A DNA stretch of 11,667 bases from Candidatus Woesearchaeota archaeon (GTDB taxonomy: Archaea > Nanobdellota > Nanobdellia > Woesearchaeales > GW2011-AR4), in NCBI GenBank assembly GCA_018303645.1, contig JAGVXR010000005.1, positions 1-11,667 of the forward strand, written 5' to 3'. Every line of letters starts with the position of its first letter. Position 1 is the stretch's first letter. Below the pieces are notes generated by a model that did not search any database, was not told where the DNA came from, and saw only the letters and a program-made list of their open reading frames with translations. This document shows positions 1-6,721 of the stretch, one piece after another. Position numbers and translations under genes: made by a program.

Positions 1-17
1 TCTTTTTTCTTGTTCAT
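1..17 (-). CDS. 5' end of an unidentified minus-strand gene (partial)
   Basis: An ATG on the minus strand at 17-15 opens a frame reading MNKKK before the window ends. A good Shine-Dalgarno sequence (GAGGTG, minus strand, 24-29) lies 6 nt upstream of the ATG, which is the main support. Five codons are too few to identify the product. It lies downstream of, and in the same direction as, the pilus locus that ends at 118. Confidence 0.45.
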
Positions 18-40
18 GGTGGACACCTCGATTGTCCACC
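18..40 (-). promoter_or_regulatory. Hairpin holding the ribosome binding site of the gene at 17
   Basis: On the minus strand GGTGGAC and GTCCACC (positions 34-40 and 18-24) form a perfect 7-bp stem with a 9-nt loop. The loop carries almost all of the GAGGTG Shine-Dalgarno sequence, and the ATG starts directly after the stem. Such a layout could reduce or condition ribosome access. The function is inferred; the pairing and its position are seen. Confidence 0.5.
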
Positions 41-41
41 C

Positions 42-68
42 CCTAGCACAGCCTAACGGCTGGCTAGG
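42..68. repeat. Second stem-loop in the spacer before the gene at 17
   Basis: CCTAGC (42-47) pairs with GCTAGG (63-68), and inside it AGCC (50-53) pairs with GGCT (58-61) around a TAAC loop. A likely minus-strand TATA-like element (ATAAATTT, about 75-82) would start transcription near position 50, so this hairpin may lie only partly in the transcript. It could be a transcriptional element or the tail of the pilus transcript. A further small inverted repeat, ATATGA-AA-TCATAT, lies at 101-114. Confidence 0.4.
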
Positions 69-117
69 TTTTAAATTTATGTAGGATTTCTACTGAGCTT
101 ATATGAAATCATATCAG

Positions 118-1143
118 TCATAAAATCCCGGAGAACATCGCGCTCAGCAGCTTCATAAATAAAAAATAAAATCCAATCGAGCCGAAAACATATATTGGAA
201 TGTACTTGAGCCCGCCTTTCATGTCGCCTTTCTCGACAATCGAGACAATCAGGGAAGAGAAGAGAGATATCACAAAAATAGCCAGGATGGAAAAGAGCCT
301 GAAATCCTCGGGGTTTACGTTGACTTTTGAAAGCGCAAACGGCAATGCGCTTGCTCTTTGGGTTGCAAACGCGATCTTGCCCATAAAATTGGTTATCAGG
401 ACAAGAAGGTGGAAAGAAAGCGCAAAAAGCAAAGGGCTTATCAGCACAACAATCACGGATATGAATATCACATAAGCAATTGCCGATGCGGACATCTCGT
501 CCTTCAGCGCTTTTGTGTCCTTTAGATTGTCAACAATCCTGTCTATAAGCTCTGCCACATTTCCGCCGCTTTCAAGCTCGCTTATCATTAGGTCAACTGT
601 GCGCCTGAGCATCAGTGAGTCATACTTGTCAGCAAGCTCAATCAGCGCTTTGCTTACCTCATATCCTGTCATTACTTTTTTCGAGGCTTTTGCCATCTCG
701 CTTCCAAGGACATTGAACCGCGGCTTTACAGCAGCCCACAGCGCCCTTTCAAATGTCATCCCTCCCTTGAGGTTGCTTGAGAGCACCTGCAGAAAATCAG
801 GCAGCTGCTCCTCCATTTTTTTTGTCCTGAAGTATATCCTCAGGTCAAGGTAGAAATACACCAGCAGTATGAACAGCGCGGCAAAAAACATCTGCACTGC
901 AAACCATCCCAGAAACGAGTATGCATAAACCTGGAAAAGCGGGAACTTTTTGAGGTAAGGGTAGATAAAAATGACGAATATCAGCGTCGTTATAATCGCG
1001 GAAATGTAAAACAGCAGCCCGAAAAACTTGTACGGAACTTCGTTAAGGCCGGCTTTAAGCAGGTATTTTCTCAGGTCCGGCGCGAATTTTTTCGGCACAA
1101 ACGCCTTTCCGAATTCCTTCAAAAATATTATTTTAAGCGTCAT
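118..1143 (-). CDS. Pilus platform protein, TadC/FlaJ (T2SSF) type, second copy
   Basis: Integral membrane platform protein that would anchor the pilin polymer and couple it to the ATPase. The 341-residue product has hydrophobic segments at about 38-60, 71-99, 222-254, 283-303 and 312-338. A cytoplasmic helical T2SSF domain lies at about 110-215, with the typical pattern LPDFLQVLSSNLKGGMTFE near 114-132 and the ESGGNVAELIDRI region near 191-203. The 30-residue N-terminus before the first helix resembles that of the preceding gene. The ATG lies 1 nt after the stop of the upstream platform gene, so the two are probably co-transcribed and translationally coupled. Archaeal FlaJ carries two T2SSF modules in one ~550-residue chain, whereas here they are separate genes, as in bacterial TadB/TadC. 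The family call is firm; the exact subtype is not. Confidence 0.88.
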   Translation of the reverse strand: MTLKIIFLKEFGKAFVPKKFAPDLRKYLLKAGLNEVPYKFFGLLFYISAIITTLIFVIFIYPYLKKFPLFQVYAYSFLGWFAVQMFFAALFILLVYFYLDLRIYFRTKKMEEQLPDFLQVLSSNLKGGMTFERALWAAVKPRFNVLGSEMAKASKKVMTGYEVSKALIELADKYDSLMLRRTVDLMISELESGGNVAELIDRIVDNLKDTKALKDEMSASAIAYVIFISVIVVLISPLLFALSFHLLVLITNFMGKIAFATQRASALPFALSKVNVNPEDFRLFSILAIFVISLFSSLIVSIVEKGDMKGGLKYIPIYVFGSIGFYFLFMKLLSAMFSGIL

Positions 1144-1144
1144 T

Positions 1145-1963
1145 TTAAAGGTTAACCATTGGTCTTATCGACTTGAAAAATGTTATAAAAAGGAACTGCA
1201 GCACTACAATAAAAAATACAAATACCAGCAGCCCGTTGAAATCTATGGGAAAGTTTACAAAGCTAGATATGACAATGAACATTGCCACTCCCAAAGACGG
1301 CAGGATAATCGCGGCAAGCATGTAAAAAATCACCAAAGTGTTGAGCTTTTTGCCGTATTTCTTTATTTCAAGCTCTTCTTCCTTTGTTATCTCCTCCAGG
1401 ACAGACTCGAGCGGCTTGGTAACGTCTATGCCGAGCTGCAGCGCGTTGTTGATGTAGAAGAGTATTCTCCTGAGCTTGCTCGACGGCGAGTAAGCCATTG
1501 CGCTGTTCAGGGCATCCTCTATCGTCCTGCCAGTGCCTATGTCATCAACAATTTCCTTGAGGTATTTCGAGGCTATGCCCCTGCTGCTTGAAGTCTCCAC
1601 TATGGCGTTCAGCAAAGGCCTCCCGGAATAAAGCTTTACAAGAAGGTATCTGCCGATAAAAAGAACTTCCTTGTCTATTTCGCGCTCCCTTTTTCGTATT
1701 TTTGCCTTGACTTTAATCAGGGAGTACTGAAAAAATAAAAGCAACACTATTGCAAAAATAGGAACAAGAAGAAGCTTGGATAGCCCTGCTTTCTGAAGCA
1801 CGAAAAAAAAAAGAACGCCAGAAGCCAGTGCATATAATGCGCTTGCCTTGAGATTTCTGCTTATGTACTGCACAGGGGTGTAGGGGATATGCGCTATTCT
1901 CAGCTGGTTCTTCAGCGTCGGAAAAAAGGAGACAATCCTGTTTACAAAATCAATTTTAAACAC
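1145..1963 (-). CDS. Pilus platform protein, TadC/FlaJ (T2SSF) type, first copy
   Basis: Membrane platform subunit paired with the gene just downstream. The 272-residue protein has an amphipathic N-terminus (about 1-38), two hydrophobic helices (about 40-57 and 63-82), a charged cytoplasmic helical domain (about 85-205) typical of T2SSF proteins, and two C-terminal helices (about 208-234 and 242-264). It lacks the clear GGM/ESGG motifs of its partner and is shorter, so the two are diverged and not recent duplicates. Translation appears to begin at GTG (1963), which overlaps the end of the ATPase gene by 8 nt. That points to translational coupling with the motor protein and probable assembly into one complex. 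Family assignment rests on topology, size and the ATPase-platform-platform order. Confidence 0.82.
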   Translation of the reverse strand: MFKIDFVNRIVSFFPTLKNQLRIAHIPYTPVQYISRNLKASALYALASGVLFFFVLQKAGLSKLLLVPIFAIVLLLFFQYSLIKVKAKIRKREREIDKEVLFIGRYLLVKLYSGRPLLNAIVETSSSRGIASKYLKEIVDDIGTGRTIEDALNSAMAYSPSSKLRRILFYINNALQLGIDVTKPLESVLEEITKEEELEIKKYGKKLNTLVIFYMLAAIILPSLGVAMFIVISSFVNFPIDFNGLLVFVFFIVVLQFLFITFFKSIRPMVNL

Positions 1964-3413
1964 CCTTTAGCTGCATGAACGGCTTGTTGTGGTAGTATTT
2001 TGACATTATCAGCCCTATTTTATTGACATCTGTTATGCTCCTGCTTGCCATCCATTTCAGGATTTCTATCTTCGCCTGTATATCCGCATAAACATCTGTT
2101 TTTGAAAGCCCTGTGTAAAGGTTTAAAGTCTCCAGAATAGCCAATGGCTCGTTGACGATTTCGAGCACACTCCTTATGGGGTTTAACTGCATCAGGACTC
2201 TTGCATCGCCATTTGGCAGAACCTCGGCAATCTGCAAAGTCCTTCTTCTGCCTGTCCTTCTGTTGATATGCTGCACTACAATCAGGGAAAGCGCAGACAG
2301 TATCTGCTTTGGCAAGTCAATCGGCGGGTTTGTAAGCCTGTTGATTGTTTCCTTTACATTGTTTGCATGTAAGGTCCCATAAACAGAATGCCCGGTGTGC
2401 ATCGCTTCAAAAAGAACCTCTGCCTCGGCTTTTCTTCTTATCTCGCCGACTATAATCCTGTCAGGCCTCATCCTCAGCGCATTTATTATCAAATCAAGCA
2501 TTTCTATTCCGCCCTTGCCTTCCGGATTCGGCAGCCTTGTCTCCAAGGGCACCCAGTGGAGTGTCTTCGGCAGCACAATCTCTCTTGTGTCTTCCATTGA
2601 TATTATTCTCTGGTTTGGCGGGAAAAAGTTGGAAATTACATTAAGCATGCTTGTTTTTCCTGATGCTGTGCCTCCTGTAATTATAATTGAAAGCTCGTTC
2701 TGCACAGCGCTCCACAGCAAAGCAGCGCCCTCATAGGAGATAACGCCTTCCTTCAGGAAGTCTGTGACAGTCCATGGCTTGACTGCAAATTTTCTTATGG
2801 TTATGGTGTTGCCCTTCGAGGATATCGGGCTTAAGGTTGCGTTTACCCTGTCGCCTGTCTTCAGGTGGGCGTCCATCAGCGGATTCAGCAATGTTATTTC
2901 CTTGCCGACATCTCTTCCTATGATTGTTGAGTAATGCCTTATCCTTGACTCGTTCGGAATAAGGACATTTGTCTTGAGCCAGCCATGCCTCCTGTGGTAA
3001 ACCCATACGGGCTCATTCGAATTGTTTACAACAACCTCCTCAAGATTTGTGTCGTTAAGGAGTATGTCCAGGTTGCCGAGTCCTATATTCTGCTGCAGTA
3101 TGTAGTTGATGAGCATGTCCATTGTTTTCTTGTTGGCATTTGGAAAATATTTTGCCAGCAGCTTCAGTATTTTTTCCTTGAACTGCTCCTGTATGTCTGA
3201 TATGCTCGCCTCTTCGCTTAAGGTTTTTGTCTCTTCAGCGACAAACTCGTCCCTTATTTTTTCCAGAATTATTTTTGTGGTGTCGCTTATGTTGGTTATT
3301 GATATTGTGTATGTCGGGACGGGCTCCTCGGCTTTCGCAATTATTGACACATCAATCACTATGTCGTTGACATTCAGCTCGTACGTGTCAATTATCCTCT
3401 CCCCTTTTTCCAT
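1956..3413 (-). CDS. Type II/IV secretion-pilus assembly ATPase (TadA/FlaI/VirB11 superfamily)
   Basis: Cytoplasmic hexameric motor that powers pilin assembly. Numbering from the upstream GTG at 3434: Walker A GGTASGKT (254-261), Asp box SMEDTREIVLP (279-289), Walker B-like RIIVGEIR (326-333) and His box TGHSVYGTLHANN (347-359), all intact. An N-terminal domain of about 110 residues and the linker with NLEEVVVNN (130-138) match archaeal members. I prefer the ATG at 3413 (485 residues): the TATA element TGTATAAAAA at 3438-3447 would place the transcript start near 3417, downstream of the GTG, giving an almost leaderless mRNA. Its 3' end overlaps the first platform gene. It has its own promoter, separate from the winged-helix/TPR pair upstream. 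Whether the appendage is an adhesion pilus, an archaellum-like filament or a secretion device cannot be told from the ATPase alone. Confidence 0.93.
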   Translation of the reverse strand: MEKGERIIDTYELNVNDIVIDVSIIAKAEEPVPTYTISITNISDTTKIILEKIRDEFVAEETKTLSEEASISDIQEQFKEKILKLLAKYFPNANKKTMDMLINYILQQNIGLGNLDILLNDTNLEEVVVNNSNEPVWVYHRRHGWLKTNVLIPNESRIRHYSTIIGRDVGKEITLLNPLMDAHLKTGDRVNATLSPISSKGNTITIRKFAVKPWTVTDFLKEGVISYEGAALLWSAVQNELSIIITGGTASGKTSMLNVISNFFPPNQRIISMEDTREIVLPKTLHWVPLETRLPNPEGKGGIEMLDLIINALRMRPDRIIVGEIRRKAEAEVLFEAMHTGHSVYGTLHANNVKETINRLTNPPIDLPKQILSALSLIVVQHINRRTGRRRTLQIAEVLPNGDARVLMQLNPIRSVLEIVNEPLAILETLNLYTGLSKTDVYADIQAKIEILKWMASRSITDVNKIGLIMSKYYHNKPFMQLKGV

Positions 3414-3437
3414 TTTGATTATAGCAAATGACACAAA

Positions 3438-3447
3438 TTTTTATACA
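3438..3447 (-). promoter_or_regulatory. TATA box for the ATPase-platform operon
   Basis: TGTATAAAAA on the minus strand is centred about 30 nt upstream of the ATG at 3413, fitting an archaeal TATA box for a nearly leaderless transcript. Just upstream lie several inverted repeats, annotated separately. Confidence 0.6.
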
Positions 3448-3472
3448 ATGTATATGCCATTTGCTTGTAAAA

Positions 3473-3535
3473 AATTCCATCAATTTATAGTAAATACATG
3501 GAATTCTTGAGCATGCTCGGAAATTGTAACAATTT
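3473..3535. promoter_or_regulatory. Cluster of inverted repeats upstream of the ATPase promoter
   Basis: Three separate dyads lie within 63 bp. AATTCCAT (3473-3480) pairs with ATGGAATT (3498-3505). GAGCATGCTC (3509-3518) is a perfect 10-bp palindrome. AAATTG-TAA-CAATTT occupies 3521-3535. They sit 25-90 bp upstream of the TATA box, a place where an activator or repressor could bind. No known operator is recognised. Confidence 0.4.
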
Positions 3536-3569
3536 ATATTTATTTTTGCAATTTACGACATATTACGAA

Positions 3570-3600
3570 CGGACAACTATTATATAATAATTTTTGTCCG
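3570..3600 (-). terminator. Stem-loop after the TPR-like gene, possible terminator
   Basis: CGGACAA (3570-3576) and TTGTCCG (3594-3600) are perfect inverted repeats around an AT-rich loop containing ATTATATAAT. The element begins 15 nt beyond the stop of the minus-strand TPR-like gene. Archaeal termination depends mainly on T-tracts, and no long one follows, so it may instead be a processing or regulatory site. Confidence 0.3.
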
Positions 3601-3614
3601 TGGGTGTATTTTAT

Positions 3615-4595
3615 TTACTGCAGCGTCTTGATTTTTGCGTAAATTGCCTTGGATTCAATGTCGTTAGGCTCGAGCTGCAAAGCCTCCTGTATGTTCCTGT
3701 GCGCTTCATTATAAAAGCCTTTTTCCATGTTCCTTTTTGCCTGCTCTCTTTTTGATTTCAGCAGCGTTGATTTTGACGAGGCTTCCGCAGGCTGATTGCT
3801 TCCGAATGCAGCAGGCTGCTGATTCTGCTGCAGCGGCTCCTGCAGCTGCTGCTGCAGGCTTGACATCTCCGTATAAATGCTCAGGCTTTTATAAATTTCC
3901 AAAAGCCTCATCCCAATGGAATTTTTGTGCCTGAGAAATCCCTCAGGAACCTGGCTGTACAGCCCGATGCATTTGTTGTAGCCGACAATCGCGTTAATCA
4001 TGTCATTCATCCTTATTGCCTGGTTTATCCCGTCTATCAGCTGGTTGATCTCATGCACCAAAACAGAAACCCTCTTCACCAGCTCATTGTCTGTAGTGTT
4101 TTTGAGCTCCCTGTAAAAAACCGTTATCTGCTCTTCCACAATCTTTTTTTCCTCGAAAAATGCATCAGGTATTGAGTTGAAGATGTCCTGGATTTCGGAG
4201 TATATCTTGAAGGGCATCTCCTTTTTTCCTTCTCTCAGCGAAGCCTTTGCCCTGCTTATCAGCTCGTACGTGTGCTCCGCCTTTCTTTTAACCTCGTTAT
4301 AGCTTTGATTCAATGCGCTTGAGAATTGCCTGGCAAGCGCTGACAATTGCCCATAAAGCCCCTTGTTCCATTTAAGCTTCTGCTGGAGCAGTAGATGCCA
4401 CAGCTGTATATAGGACTGTTCCGCAAGGTCTATGTTGCCCTTGCCCAAGCTTGATTTTATGTTTTCAAAAAGGGGCGACGGCTCAAAGTCTTCCCTGAAA
4501 TCCGCAGGAGCCGCGCCTGCTTCGCGCTTCTCAGATTTATCCGTCGGCAAATTTAGTTCAGAAAGCTCTCTATCCAAAAACTCGTCAATGTCCAT
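3615..4595 (-). CDS. Helical-repeat/TPR-like protein of the pilus locus
   Basis: A soluble, almost wholly helical 326-residue protein of unknown biochemical role. It opens with an acidic segment (MDIDEFLDRELSELNLP), followed by helices to about residue 245, a low-complexity Gln/Ala/Ser linker (about 246-275), and a C-terminal TPR-like helix pair (about 281-324, with the pattern AKRNMEKGFYNEAHRNIQEA). Residues about 108-164 and 181-237 look like copies of one unit: each has small residues, a central Tyr-rich helix, a (I/V)P-x-(A/G)-F turn, then K and a closing YxxL helix. A weaker third unit may lie at 46-91. No signal peptide or membrane helix is seen. Its ATG lies 8 nt after the stop of the winged-helix gene, so the two form an operon. 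A scaffold or ATPase partner role is inferred from position only. Confidence 0.75.
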   Translation of the reverse strand: MDIDEFLDRELSELNLPTDKSEKREAGAAPADFREDFEPSPLFENIKSSLGKGNIDLAEQSYIQLWHLLLQQKLKWNKGLYGQLSALARQFSSALNQSYNEVKRKAEHTYELISRAKASLREGKKEMPFKIYSEIQDIFNSIPDAFFEEKKIVEEQITVFYRELKNTTDNELVKRVSVLVHEINQLIDGINQAIRMNDMINAIVGYNKCIGLYSQVPEGFLRHKNSIGMRLLEIYKSLSIYTEMSSLQQQLQEPLQQNQQPAAFGSNQPAEASSKSTLLKSKREQAKRNMEKGFYNEAHRNIQEALQLEPNDIESKAIYAKIKTLQ

Positions 4596-4603
4596 TTTTC
4601 AAT

Positions 4604-5059
4604 CTAAAGGTATGATAGATATTTTTTCCAAAGTTCTTCTATTTTGTCTTCAGGCACATTCTTGTCTTTTGTCTTCTGCAAAAATTCTTCCCTTATGTGC
4701 GTAAGATTCTGCTGCAGGTATCTCCTCCACAGGCTCTCAATGTGCTCGTGCGGCACATTTCTTGCCCTGGCTCTTTCGTAAAACTGCTCCTTGGTTATGA
4801 GTCCTTTAGTAAATCCTTTTTCCTTTGCCCTTGCCTCATTAACGCCCTCTTTATAGAGGTAGATATAAGGCGTTGTAAACTTATACTCGATGCCGAAAAC
4901 CTTCTCTTCCACCAAAAAATCAACTAAAGCCTGCGCGCTTGCAAGCGGGATATTGAGCTTTTTTGAAGCCTCCTCAACTGAAATTTTTTTGTTTTTTTTG
5001 ACTAGTTCCAAAAGCTCATCAGCTATAGTTCTCAAAATATTATCATTGGGCTGGGGCAT
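4604..5059 (-). CDS. Winged-helix protein with tandem C-terminal 26-residue repeat
   Basis: The 151-residue protein starts with a probable winged helix-turn-helix (about 5-68): ISVEEASKKLNIPLASAQ forms the first helices, and LVDFLVEEKVFGIEYKF runs into the wing. After a short linker come two homologous helical units, residues 90-115 and 123-148. They share the frame E-x-F, then NVP, then IE-x-LW-K/R-K/R-YL. No membrane segment is present. The winged helix could bind DNA, for instance the palindromes upstream of the ATPase gene, or could serve as a protein-docking domain as in other archaeal machineries; which is not decidable here. The TATA element at 5081-5087 is placed for a leaderless start at this ATG. 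It is the first gene of a two-gene operon with the TPR-like protein. Confidence 0.75.
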   Translation of the reverse strand: MPQPNDNILRTIADELLELVKKNKKISVEEASKKLNIPLASAQALVDFLVEEKVFGIEYKFTTPYIYLYKEGVNEARAKEKGFTKGLITKEQFYERARARNVPHEHIESLWRRYLQQNLTHIREEFLQKTKDKNVPEDKIEELWKKYLSYL

Positions 5060-5078
5060 GCTCCCTAATTTGGTTTAT

Positions 5079-5089
5079 GGTATAAAAAC
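5079..5089 (-). promoter_or_regulatory. TATA box for the winged-helix/TPR operon
   Basis: Minus-strand GTTTTTATACC is centred about 25 nt upstream of the ATG at 5059, predicting transcription to start at or next to the start codon. GGGAG lies only 2 nt before the ATG, too close to work as a Shine-Dalgarno site, which supports leaderless translation. Confidence 0.5.
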
Positions 5090-5165
5090 TTTAGTCATTG
5101 TAATAGAGTAGCAACTCGTTTGTTGGCTTGAATTATTTTAATGCCTCCAATTCCTGGATTAACAA

Positions 5166-6143
5166 TCAACACGTCTTCACGGCATCCTGGGCTGTTATGT
5201 TGTATTTTACTATATGATTAATGTCCATCTTGAAGTATTTGAACTCGTCCCATAATCCAGTTATGTTATAAAGCTGAGCGCAATTGTTCTGAAATTTATG
5301 CGTCCAGAAAAGGTAGTCAACATAGCTTTCCCTCTGGTCGCTCGGGCTTATCATATTGGGATTAACCAGGCTTTCAATGCCGCAGCAGCTTGAATTTGTC
5401 ATTGTATTTGTGAACCTCATCAAAAAACTCGGCGCTTCAGGGCTTTGCCAATAAACATAAGTTCCGTTCCTCAGGTGCTCTCTTGTTTTGGCTATGTTCC
5501 ACTGGTTAAACTCGACACTTGATTTTTTTATCCGGTTTGTGTAAGCCTTGTTGGTATTCACGAGGTAATAGGGGTCATGCAAGCCCTCGAGGCTGATTGT
5601 TGCGGTTATTGCTGAGGTTTTTCTCCACTCGGCGACATTTGACTGGACAGTGAAGTTTATTGTCAGGCTTGAGTCTATGTTCCACGGCTTTGTCTGGAAA
5701 ACCGTGACATTGGTGATCTTTATTGTAGTGTTTACATTCAGCGTGTCTTTGGCAGCCTCTGTTATCCTGCTGCTCCAGTTTGTTAATGTATTGTTGTCCA
5801 TTATTTTCTTGTTTGTGATCGAGTCTATGGGCACATTGTTTATAGTGCCTTTTAGCATGACTTCAGAGAAAGCAGAGTCAATGTCAGGTATGAAAGAGCC
5901 TGTTGAGTTCATGTAGTATATCAATGACAGTATTGCCTTGTAGGTTGTAGCCCTCAGCACTGTCTCAAAATACCTTGTCTCAAGGTCATCAACATAATCG
6001 TCTATGGAGCTTATTCTTGCGCCCGTTGCCTGCATGTCTTTCTGCACGCTGATTTCAGCCTGGGGAGTAAACACAATAACAAACAAAGTCATTATTGTTA
6101 TTGCTATGAATGTGAAGAATATCCCCTTATTTTTCAGCCTCAT
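5166..6143 (-). CDS. Large pilin-like surface protein, sequon-rich
   Basis: A 325-residue protein with a short basic N-terminus (MRLKNKG), one hydrophobic helix (about 8-27) and a long exterior domain. Gly7 after two lysines and before the hydrophobic stretch resembles a class III (archaeal prepilin) cleavage site, so processing by the peptidase encoded at 8154 is plausible. I count about ten N-x-S/T sequons in residues 79-317. There are four cysteines, C253, C254, C288 and a C-terminal C325, so exterior disulfides are possible. The segment APSFLMRF (237-244) followed by the Cys pair resembles a pattern I associate with uncharacterised DPANN proteins. I chose the ATG at 6143 because it overlaps the upstream stop in an ATGA junction; an in-frame extension to 6314 lies wholly inside the preceding gene. 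It could be a major pilin, tip adhesin or minor pseudopilin. Confidence 0.75.
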   Translation of the reverse strand: MRLKNKGIFFTFIAITIMTLFVIVFTPQAEISVQKDMQATGARISSIDDYVDDLETRYFETVLRATTYKAILSLIYYMNSTGSFIPDIDSAFSEVMLKGTINNVPIDSITNKKIMDNNTLTNWSSRITEAAKDTLNVNTTIKITNVTVFQTKPWNIDSSLTINFTVQSNVAEWRKTSAITATISLEGLHDPYYLVNTNKAYTNRIKKSSVEFNQWNIAKTREHLRNGTYVYWQSPEAPSFLMRFTNTMTNSSCCGIESLVNPNMISPSDQRESYVDYLFWTHKFQNNCAQLYNITGLWDEFKYFKMDINHIVKYNITAQDAVKTC

Positions 6144-6673
6144 TTTTCCCATATGAACACCTCTGCATTGTAAGGACCCCACAGATTGCTTGTTGTTTTG
6201 TTGACGATTCCGAAAGTAATTTTTTTTGATGTGAGCAAAAGCCCTGTGCCGTCTTTTGACTTTATGTGCTCGGCTGTAGGCGTTTTCGGATAAAGAATTA
6301 TGTCGTTCATCCAAACCTCATACCTGAATTGGGATGGTATGATGTCTTTTGACACGTTTTGTATGAATTTCTCAGCCGTATCGGGCTTATTTGTGGCGTA
6401 AAATTCGCCTGCCTGCTGCAGTAATGAATTTTCAGCGTCTGTTATTTCCCCCTGTTTCCAAAGCTCGCCTCCTATGCCTGCATAAGGGTTGTTCAGGTCT
6501 TTTATCTTGGTATTGGAAAGGAAGTTCAGCAGGTCGTCAGACAGCAGCTCCACCTGCACAGGCTGGGGCGCATTTATATAGGATGAGGTGATTAAGACAA
6601 CCCCTGTAACAAGCACTATCAGTCCAAGAACAGCGTCTAATACAAAGAAGTAACCTCTTTTTTTAAGCAGCAT
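6140..6673 (-). CDS. Pilin-like protein, 177 aa
   Basis: The product has a short basic leader (MLLKKRG), then one long hydrophobic helix (about 8-30, YFFVLDAVLGLIVLV region) with an Asp at position 13. This resembles archaeal type IV pilin-like precursors cut just before the hydrophobic part, with an acidic residue near +6. The exterior domain has no cysteine and two sequons (NVS about 106, NKT about 158). The stop overlaps the next gene's ATG (ATGA), so the two are coupled. A TATA element, CTATAAATAG at 6703-6712, would start transcription about 8 nt before the ATG, so this pair likely has its own promoter as well as any read-through. No known pilin family could be named from sequence alone. 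Confidence 0.72.
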   Translation of the reverse strand: MLLKKRGYFFVLDAVLGLIVLVTGVVLITSSYINAPQPVQVELLSDDLLNFLSNTKIKDLNNPYAGIGGELWKQGEITDAENSLLQQAGEFYATNKPDTAEKFIQNVSKDIIPSQFRYEVWMNDIILYPKTPTAEHIKSKDGTGLLLTSKKITFGIVNKTTSNLWGPYNAEVFIWEK

Positions 6674-6702
6674 TTTATACGGATGTGTTCCAGAATTATA
6701 GC

Positions 6703-6712
6703 CTATTTATAG
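6703..6712 (-). promoter_or_regulatory. TATA box for the two larger pilin-like genes
   Basis: Minus-strand CTATAAATAG lies in the 48-nt spacer between two pilin-like genes, centred about 34 nt before the ATG at 6673. This would yield a leader of roughly 8 nt. Confidence 0.5.
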
Positions 6713-6721
6713 TTTTTTGTT

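Noticed and set aside
3810..3865. CTGCAG/CTGCTG-rich tract as a microsatellite or repeat array.
   Set aside because: It encodes the Gln/Leu/Ala-rich linker of the TPR-like protein and is explained by that composition.
6144..6314. An extended start of the 325-aa pilin-like protein.
   Set aside because: The extension lies entirely within the preceding gene and would put the membrane helix in the middle of a basic segment; the ATGA junction at 6140-6143 gives a clear start.
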